From IMG/VR virus record IMGVR_UViG_3300020472_000017, positions 1-64,000 of that record: 64,000 nucleotides of DNA; one strand, written 5' to 3'. Origin of the DNA: a virus. Under the pieces are notes generated by a model. The model searched no databases. It was not told where the DNA came from and worked only from the letters and a program-made list of their open reading frames with translations. Positions within the stretch are counted from its first letter, which is position 1. Each line of letters begins with the position of its first letter. The translations under genes and the position numbers were made by a program. Below are positions 59,760 through 64,000 of this stretch, piece by piece.

Positions 59760-60090
59760 AGGGGCAAGAGGACATCTCTTCGTGGGTTAGTGTATCATCA
59801 CCACCTGCTCCGAGGAAATCACCCTTACGCTTGAAACCCCACTTGTCATAGATGACAGGGAAATTCTCTGCTTTGTAACGTAATGCTTCAAAACTCTCCT
59901 GAGATAGTTCCCAAGCTAAGATCTTACGTACATTAGCAGCATTCCGACACTGACGTGACTTAAAGCGATCTAGTTTCCAACGTCGCTCAGTCTCTGCAAA
60001 TGTAGGTGGATATTGTTTGTATAATGCCTGTGCATTCACAGTATTATACTTAGCATTATCATAATGCTGGTAATAAAACTTGCGAGGCAT
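59755..60090 (-). CDS. Protein of unknown function, 111 aa
   Basis: MPRKFYYQHYDNAKYNTVNAQALYKQYPPTFAETERRWKLDRFKSRQCRNAANVRKILAWELSQESFEALRYKAENFPVIYDKWGFKRKGDFLGAGGDDTL and an acidic end. Aromatic and basic N-terminal half, helical middle, with Arg/Lys clusters (RFKSRQCRNAANVRK) that could bind nucleic acid. It begins about 53 bases downstream of leader copy 2 and ends a one-gene stretch before the next small gene. No family recognised. Confidence 0.65.
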   Translation of the reverse strand: MPRKFYYQHYDNAKYNTVNAQALYKQYPPTFAETERRWKLDRFKSRQCRNAANVRKILAWELSQESFEALRYKAENFPVIYDKWGFKRKGDFLGAGGDDTLTHEEMSSCPF

Positions 60091-60142
60091 GGTGTCCTAT
60101 CGAATGGATTGTATGGAAGAGGTTCGATTTAAAGACGATTAG

Positions 60143-60177
60143 TGAACGTCACCCTTGCCTTCCATACATGTATTATA
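60143..60177 (-). promoter_or_regulatory. Promoter/leader element, copy 2 of a 35-bp pair
   Basis: On the minus strand TATAAT followed by ACATGTATGGAAGGCAAGGG and TGACGTTCA. The -10-like box and GGCAAGGG are kept as in copy 1 at 57322-57356. It precedes the 111-aa gene. Confidence 0.6.
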
Positions 60178-60181
60178 CACC

Positions 60182-60694
60182 TTACTGATAGTAACCAGGC
60201 TCCCACTGTGCCTCTTTATCAACTGACACAAGGTTACCAGACACAACAACCCTTTCATGTAAGCATGTATGTGGTGGCACATAGTGTGGTGCATCACCTC
60301 CGAACACATATAAATTGCCCACCTTAGGTCTTACAACCTGTAATGGTGGCATCCATGGGTGTTCAGGATCAGGAAATACTAATGGAGTACAATGTACACA
60401 GGTATCCAAATACCAGGCAAAACTATAATCAAAGCCAGGATGGCAATGACATTGAGCAAAATCTCCTTGTCTATACGTACAGCCCCAGAGTTCTTTGACT
60501 TTGTGGTTTGGGTAGAGTGCATATAACTGTTGCAACAATTCTTCAAACATAGGATGATCTTGGAGTTGCCACTCAGATACTGCTGCTTTAACAGAAGTAC
60601 CCCAGTTCTGGGCATCACCAAGATCAACAATGTTATCTGCTATTTTATGATGTGGCTTAACGTACCACTCCTCTAGTTTGAAGTTTCGTTGCAT
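60182..60694 (-). CDS. 2OG-Fe(II) oxygenase-like protein, 170 aa
   Basis: 'CHCHPGFDYSFAWYLDTC' (H83, H85), 'PLVFPDPE', 'VRPKVGNLYVFGGDAPHYVPPH' with the distal H137, then R148 in 'ERVVVSGNLV'. This order fits the putative 2OG-Fe(II) oxygenase family often found in marine phages (PF13759-like). The substrate is unknown. It overlaps the metalloprotease gene by 22 bp upstream. It is one of two such enzymes within 5 kb; the other at 55766 is of a different subtype. Confidence 0.8.
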   Translation of the reverse strand: MQRNFKLEEWYVKPHHKIADNIVDLGDAQNWGTSVKAAVSEWQLQDHPMFEELLQQLYALYPNHKVKELWGCTYRQGDFAQCHCHPGFDYSFAWYLDTCVHCTPLVFPDPEHPWMPPLQVVRPKVGNLYVFGGDAPHYVPPHTCLHERVVVSGNLVSVDKEAQWEPGYYQ

Positions 60695-61146
60695 TTCTGG
60701 TACTCTCTATACTCTTTGTACAGTACTTTCTCTCTTGCATATGCTTCTATCTCCCATGGTTCATCCATGTAAGCAGTGTCCTTAGGTACAACATCACCCT
60801 TCCATTTGTTCTCAATGAATACCTTATCAGTATGACGATGAGCAAATCTCTGAGTATGGTCACCACGTAGTCTCTGCTCAACATGAGTTAACTCATGGAA
60901 TAATGTAGTAAGATACTGTTCTTTATTATCGAGACGGTTCTCCATCTCAATTTCAAAGTATCTAGGACGTGATAGTTGATCGATGGATAAACATGTACCA
61001 TCATCCTCAGGCCACAACCTCCTGTCTATAATATGGAGATACGTGTTGAAGCGACTGAGTTTACGATGCTTGATGAACCAATCGATTGCAGTGCGGGTAA
61101 TCCGTTTACGATTAGAGTACCCACCAAACGTGACATAACAAGACAT
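60673..61146 (-). CDS. HEXXH metalloprotease-like protein, 157 aa
   Basis: I chose the ATG at 61146 (MSCYVTFGGYSNRKRITRTA); a TTG two codons earlier is less likely. Residues 84-88 are His-Glu-Leu-Thr-His in 'TLFHELTHVEQRL', the zinc site of gluzincin-like peptidases, and 'EPWEIEAYAREK' near residue 139 may give the third ligand Glu. No signal peptide. SprT-like DNA-repair proteases and WLM-type peptidases have a similar arrangement; I cannot tell which. It overlaps the oxygenase gene by 22 bp, so they form one unit. Confidence 0.75.
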   Translation of the reverse strand: MSCYVTFGGYSNRKRITRTAIDWFIKHRKLSRFNTYLHIIDRRLWPEDDGTCLSIDQLSRPRYFEIEMENRLDNKEQYLTTLFHELTHVEQRLRGDHTQRFAHRHTDKVFIENKWKGDVVPKDTAYMDEPWEIEAYAREKVLYKEYREYQKCNETSN

Positions 61147-61216
61147 GACCAATGAAGAAAGTAAATGAACGAGGAAATAAAGACTAGCTTTTCGATGCCA
61201 GTCATGTTTTTAGCAT

Positions 61217-61393
61217 TCATGCTGGTGAAGAAACCTCCCACTTATACTTGGATGTTTCTCTCTTGCAATACATGCAGTATAAAGAACTCCATGCGAAGTG
61301 ATACACTCTTGATGCTCCTTCACAATTAGGGCAGACTATCCATCTACCATCCTTAGGTGCTCTGGTGTATCTGGTTACTTTAGGAAATCTCAT
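61217..61393 (-). CDS. Small zinc-ribbon-like protein, 58 aa
   Basis: ATG at 61393 in an ATGA overlap with the preceding gene: MRFPKVTRYTRAPKDGRWIV, then CPNC (C21, C24) and, 16 residues later, CMYC (C40, C43), then KRETSKYKWEVSSPA. Two CxxC pairs at this spacing are the sign of a rubredoxin-like zinc ribbon. The basic ends suggest nucleic-acid or protein contact. It was found by reading the gap; its tight overlap supports it. Confidence 0.65.
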   Translation of the reverse strand: MRFPKVTRYTRAPKDGRWIVCPNCEGASRVYHFAWSSLYCMYCKRETSKYKWEVSSPA

Positions 61394-61653
61394 TCTTGAA
61401 TCTGATCTAAACGTAACCCACGATAACCTGATGCTGGTGCATCAAGTTCGTCCAAAGCTCGACCTAGCTCTTTGGTAAGGTGCTTTTCAAGGTGTATGTC
61501 ATCCACATTGTGTCTAACAGCAATACTGTTAGCTAAGGTTGGATCAGTAGACCACATTAGATCAATAATATATTTGATCTGTTGTGTGTCCAGTTCAACC
61601 ATCGTTACTACGCTGTCCTCCATTTCTGGTTGCTCTGTGATGATTACTTCCAT
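61390..61653 (-). CDS. Protein of unknown function, 87 aa
   Basis: ATG at 61653 (one base after the methyltransferase stop) gives MEVIITEQPEMEDSVVTMVELDTQQIKYIIDLMWSTDPTLANSIAVRHNVDDIHLEKHLTKELGRALDELDAPASGYRGLRLDQIQE by parts: an acidic N-terminus and two helices. A longer frame from 61734 would overlap the methyltransferase in another frame and is unlikely. Function unknown. Confidence 0.65.
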   Translation of the reverse strand: MEVIITEQPEMEDSVVTMVELDTQQIKYIIDLMWSTDPTLANSIAVRHNVDDIHLEKHLTKELGRALDELDAPASGYRGLRLDQIQE

Positions 61654-61654
61654 A

Positions 61655-62605
61655 TTATAAGGGCAATTGAGCAGGAATGGTGGAAATACGGTCAGTTTGT
61701 AAACTGGCATACTCCTTGTGCAATTCACACCCAAGGTATGATCTACTTAGTTTCTTGGCCACCATTGCAGTTGTGCCACTACCCATGAATGGATCTAATA
61801 TTATATCACGCTCCTCCGAACCTGCCAATATGCAGGTCTCTATCAAATCTGGTGGGTAGCAAGCGAAGTGTGCTCCTTTGTATGGTTTGTTCGTGACTGA
61901 CCATACCGAACGTTTATTCTTCTTGGGATAAGACTTTGAGAGTCCCGAATGAGGAGATAGTCCAGTACCTTTATTGTGATATTTTCCATTAGTACGATCC
62001 CTGGTTCCCCAGTCTTTTGCTGGTTCTTTGATAGCTTCGTTATCATAATAATACTTCTTGTTCTTACTTAAGAGGAAGATATACTCATGTGATTTAGTAC
62101 ATCTATCCTTCACACTCTCTGGCATAGGGTTAGGCTTATGCCATATTATATCCTGCCTGAGATACCATCCATCAGCACGTAATGCAAATGCTAACATCCA
62201 AGGGATACCAATTAGATCCTTTTCTTTTAAACCTGGTAATATATTACCACGACGAGGACATGCCTGAGGTAAATCTTGTGATGTATTACTAACTGTCTGC
62301 TGTACTAATGCTTGACCTTTACCTGGTCTATAGTTGTAATAACTATCACCCATGTTCAACCATAGTGTACCATCTTCAGTTAATACATCACGTACCTTAC
62401 TGAATACTTCCACCAAGTTATTAATATATTCTTCTGGTGTATCCTCCTTACCTATCTGTGCATCTTCACCACCATAATCACGGAGACCATAGTAAGGTGG
62501 AGATGTAACACACATTCGTGGTTGTTCTGCTATACCAACAGTAATCTCTGCACGTAAGGTACCAAGAGTTTCACGACAGTCACCAAATAGTACTGTATCT
62601 CTCAT
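61655..62605 (-). CDS. Beta-class DNA methyltransferase, 316 aa
   Basis: Motif IV (TSPPYYGL, residues 34-41) comes before motif I (DPFMGSGTTAMVA, residues 271-283), the order of beta-class N4-cytosine or N6-adenine methyltransferases. 'IIWHKPNPMPESVKDRCTKSHEYIFLLSKNKKYYYD' is the usual middle motif. The TSPPY form leans to N4-cytosine or certain N6-adenine enzymes, so the base is unsure. No partner endonuclease is adjacent. It begins on an ATGA overlap with purC and probably protects phage DNA or alters its methylation. Confidence 0.88.
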   Translation of the reverse strand: MRDTVLFGDCRETLGTLRAEITVGIAEQPRMCVTSPPYYGLRDYGGEDAQIGKEDTPEEYINNLVEVFSKVRDVLTEDGTLWLNMGDSYYNYRPGKGQALVQQTVSNTSQDLPQACPRRGNILPGLKEKDLIGIPWMLAFALRADGWYLRQDIIWHKPNPMPESVKDRCTKSHEYIFLLSKNKKYYYDNEAIKEPAKDWGTRDRTNGKYHNKGTGLSPHSGLSKSYPKKNKRSVWSVTNKPYKGAHFACYPPDLIETCILAGSEERDIILDPFMGSGTTAMVAKKLSRSYLGCELHKEYASLQTDRISTIPAQLPL

Positions 62606-63309
62606 ACAAATCGCCTGAGTTGTTTAAGTATGTACTTATATGCTGTTACTATATCACCTTCATCTTTACGAAATAGATCCTTATCAAATCGTTCTCTTGA
62701 TCCTTTCTTCCACAATCTCATATTGTCTGGGCTGAGTTCGTCAGCAAGGAAGAGATCACCATGAGCATCGTAACCAAATTCAAGCTTAAAATCAACGAGA
62801 TCAATACCACATAGAGTGAAGACAGTTTGAAGGACATTGTTTATTACCAGTGTTTGTTCAATTAAGGGCTTAGTGTCAACCCCCATAAGCCTAACGCGAT
62901 CAGGAGTGAGTAAAGGATCATTCTTACTATCATCTTTGAGGAAAAATTCTACAATTGGCGGGTTGAATAGCGTGCCTTCCGATAATGTAGTAGTTTTAAC
63001 CACACTACCAGCAGCTATATTCCTGCATATTACTTCCACTGGTAAGATTGTCAACTTCTTACATAACATCCTAGTCAGTGAAGGTGCGTCAATGTAGTGT
63101 GACTTAATACCATTCTTAGCTAGCATCTCAAATAGAAGCGCAGATATAAGACAACATGTTGCACCCTTGTCTTTTATGTAGTCCTCCTTTGCGCCATTTC
63201 CCGCAGTTACTCTATCATGAAACTCTATGAGTACCTTATCAGCCTCACCTTCCAGATCATACACACTTTTTACCTTACCCTCCAATATTGGTGGGTGTGA
63301 TACGATCAT
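62602..63309 (-). CDS. purC: SAICAR synthetase (PurC), auxiliary metabolic gene, 235 aa
   Basis: 'ILEGKVKSVYDLEGEADKVLIEFHDRVTAGNGAKEDYIKDKG', 'PVEVICRNIAAGSVVKTTTL' and 'DFKLEFGYDAHGDLFLADELSPDNMRLW' are all PurC signatures. The enzyme joins aspartate to CAIR with ATP in purine biosynthesis. I chose the ATG at 63309, because it gives the E. coli length (237 aa) and starts just before the conserved N-terminus; an in-frame ATG at 63459 would add 50 unconserved residues and overlap the upstream gene by 34 bp. Coupled by ATGA to the methyltransferase. It would support phage DNA synthesis in the host. Confidence 0.92.
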   Translation of the reverse strand: MIVSHPPILEGKVKSVYDLEGEADKVLIEFHDRVTAGNGAKEDYIKDKGATCCLISALLFEMLAKNGIKSHYIDAPSLTRMLCKKLTILPVEVICRNIAAGSVVKTTTLSEGTLFNPPIVEFFLKDDSKNDPLLTPDRVRLMGVDTKPLIEQTLVINNVLQTVFTLCGIDLVDFKLEFGYDAHGDLFLADELSPDNMRLWKKGSRERFDKDLFRKDEGDIVTAYKYILKQLRRFV

Positions 63310-63425
63310 CCTGTGTAGTTTATCAGGATTGTTGTTTGGATTTGCTTTGATTTCAGATTTCATTGTATTAGGAATGAAGGTGTTCCATAAACTTGAGGGC
63401 ACCTGTTTGTAATGATAGAATATAC

Positions 63426-63803
63426 TCACGACTTTCTGCGCGGCACTTGTATTTCCCATGAACCACCATGCAGAGTTACCATCTCAAACTCCTTCATTGC
63501 CTTCTCTCTTCTGTTTAATTCCGCTTCACGTCCTGGTTCAGGTGAAATAGAACCATAAGCAGGGCGTGGATCATCACCATCAGGATTATCAATACCAGAA
63601 GCATCACAATAATCCCAGATAGCTTGATCTACCTGAGAATAAATGCTATCTAATGTCATCCCAGTGCGTAAGTGATGCGCTATCTCATCGACCTGTTGTT
63701 CTGTAAGACAGTGATCAGGATGAAGAGCGTCACAAACAGGGATTCTTGCTTCGATAAGCTCATTGATGTTAATTCTAATTTCATAGTCTCTGTATACTGG
63801 CAT
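63426..63803 (-). CDS. Protein of unknown function, 125 aa
   Basis: MPVYRDYEIRININELIEARIPVCDALHPDHCLTEQQVDEIAHHLRTGMTLDSIYSQVDQAIWDYCDASGIDNPDGDDPRPAYGS and 'EAELNRREKAMKEFEMVTLHGGSWEIQVPRRKS'. Two helices with a Pro/Asp loop, then a beta end. It sits 21 bp downstream of tRNA-Asp and is the first protein gene of the purC unit. I do not recognise the family. Three Cys at a middle position could bind a metal but show no set motif. Confidence 0.65.
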   Translation of the reverse strand: MPVYRDYEIRININELIEARIPVCDALHPDHCLTEQQVDEIAHHLRTGMTLDSIYSQVDQAIWDYCDASGIDNPDGDDPRPAYGSISPEPGREAELNRREKAMKEFEMVTLHGGSWEIQVPRRKS

Positions 63804-63824
63804 GGACTTTAATACTAATGTGAA

Positions 63825-63898
63825 CGGGATAGATGGGATTTGAACCCACGACCTCTGCCGTGACAGGGCAGCGTTCTAAACCACTGAACTACTATCCC
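63825..63898 (-). tRNA. tRNA-Asp (anticodon GUC)
   Basis: On the minus strand GGGATAG pairs with CTATCCC in the acceptor stem; GTTC/GAAC form the D stem; CTGCC, loop CTGTCAC, GGCAG form the anticodon arm, so the anticodon is GTC. The T arm is GTGGG-TTCAAAT-CCCAT, and position 73 is G, as expected for Asp. CCA is not encoded. It is between two protein genes and likely co-transcribed. Confidence 0.95.
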
Positions 63899-63913
63899 AG
63901 AGGGGGTCTAGAA

Positions 63914-63931
63914 GACCCCTGAAGGGGTCTA
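63914..63931. repeat. Perfect hairpin beside the tRNA
   Basis: AGACCCC, loop TGAA, GGGGTCT on the plus strand, between the tRNA and the gene at the right edge. No T run follows on either strand, so it may mark RNA processing between the two. Confidence 0.5.
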
Positions 63932-64000
63932 TCTGATGTAAAGGTATGAACCTGCCCAATCTGCATTGAAGCAGCATTTCTCATAAGAGGTCTCATCTAA
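63929..64000 (-). CDS. C-terminal fragment of a gene at the right edge
   Basis: The frame from the edge ends ...LDETSYEKCCFNADWAGSYLYIR with stop TAG at 63929-63931. Only 23 residues are visible; the start lies beyond the window. The stop codon overlaps the hairpin. No family can be named from this piece. Confidence 0.4.
   Translation of the reverse strand, partial: LDETSYEKCCFNADWAGSYLYIR

Noticed and set aside
61026-61241. A 71-aa frame with a hydrophobic N-terminus overlapping the metalloprotease gene
   Set aside because: Its second half runs out of frame through the clearly coding start of the HEXXH protein, and its first codons overlap the end of the zinc-ribbon gene. It is probably a shadow.
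63310-63459. A 50-residue N-terminal extension of PurC
   Set aside because: It has no PurC-family match and overlaps the upstream gene; the ATG at 63309 gives the normal length. It cannot be fully excluded.
63825-63931. A phage integration site (attP) at the tRNA
   Set aside because: No integrase or excisionase is in the window and the phage type is lytic; a tRNA alone is not evidence.

Overview
The window looks like part of the genome of a T4-like myovirus, most probably a marine cyanophage (a Synechococcus or Prochlorococcus phage). The signs are: gp25, gp6, gp7-like and gp8-like baseplate genes in T4/cyanophage order; a PAAR spike protein and a DUF4815-type structural protein; tail-fibre genes with the phage 'LDG' and 'KRSTT' signatures; T4-type late promoter boxes (TATAAATA and close variants); a purC metabolic gene, a Dam methylase, 2-oxoglutarate/Fe(II) oxygenases and a tRNA-Asp. 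The host is inferred; no photosynthesis gene lies in this window. The DNA is AT-rich by eye and densely coding, almost all on the minus strand.

Region 1 (1 to about 51.6 kb, read right to left) is one virion-structural block. It starts at a perfect sigma70-type promoter near 51.6 kb and has internal late promoters. In order it holds small conserved genes, a beta-rich structural protein, the PAAR spike tip, a small basic protein, gp25 and gp6. Then come a 5417-residue gp7 homologue, gp8, a 2227-residue DUF4815 protein, several small fibre-associated proteins, a 561-residue fibre and a 2448-residue fibre with beta-helix, LamG-like and cupredoxin-like parts. Last are a 177-residue protein and a fibre of at least 4033 residues that runs off the left edge. 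The gp7 homologue and the edge fibre share two repeat modules that I do not recognise as named domains: a 'C...HTYPRSTDP' beta-type module (about 16 and 8 copies) and a 'NLRYGGN' module (about three copies each).

Region 2 (51.6 to 55.6 kb) is an accessory island. It has tiny genes on both strands, including a plus-strand run (53.06 to 54.87 kb) that is the only rightward transcription unit. It also has many hairpins and terminators and a family of TGGACAGTT-type palindromic repeats.

Region 3 (55.6 to 64 kb) is a minus-strand early or middle cluster of small, tightly overlapping genes. It includes an Asp/Asn-beta-hydroxylase-like oxygenase, a putative PD-(D/E)XK nuclease next to a Dam methylase, a second 2OG-Fe(II) oxygenase, an HEXXH metalloprotease-like protein, a zinc-ribbon-like protein, a beta-class DNA methyltransferase, purC and tRNA-Asp(GUC). 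Many genes are joined by ATGA overlaps, which suggests translational coupling. A shared 35-bp promoter/leader element precedes two of the transcription units.

The most unusual features are the giant modular baseplate and fibre proteins with a shared repeat family, a fibre cupredoxin domain with an apparently complete type-1 copper ligand set, and the Dam/nuclease pair.
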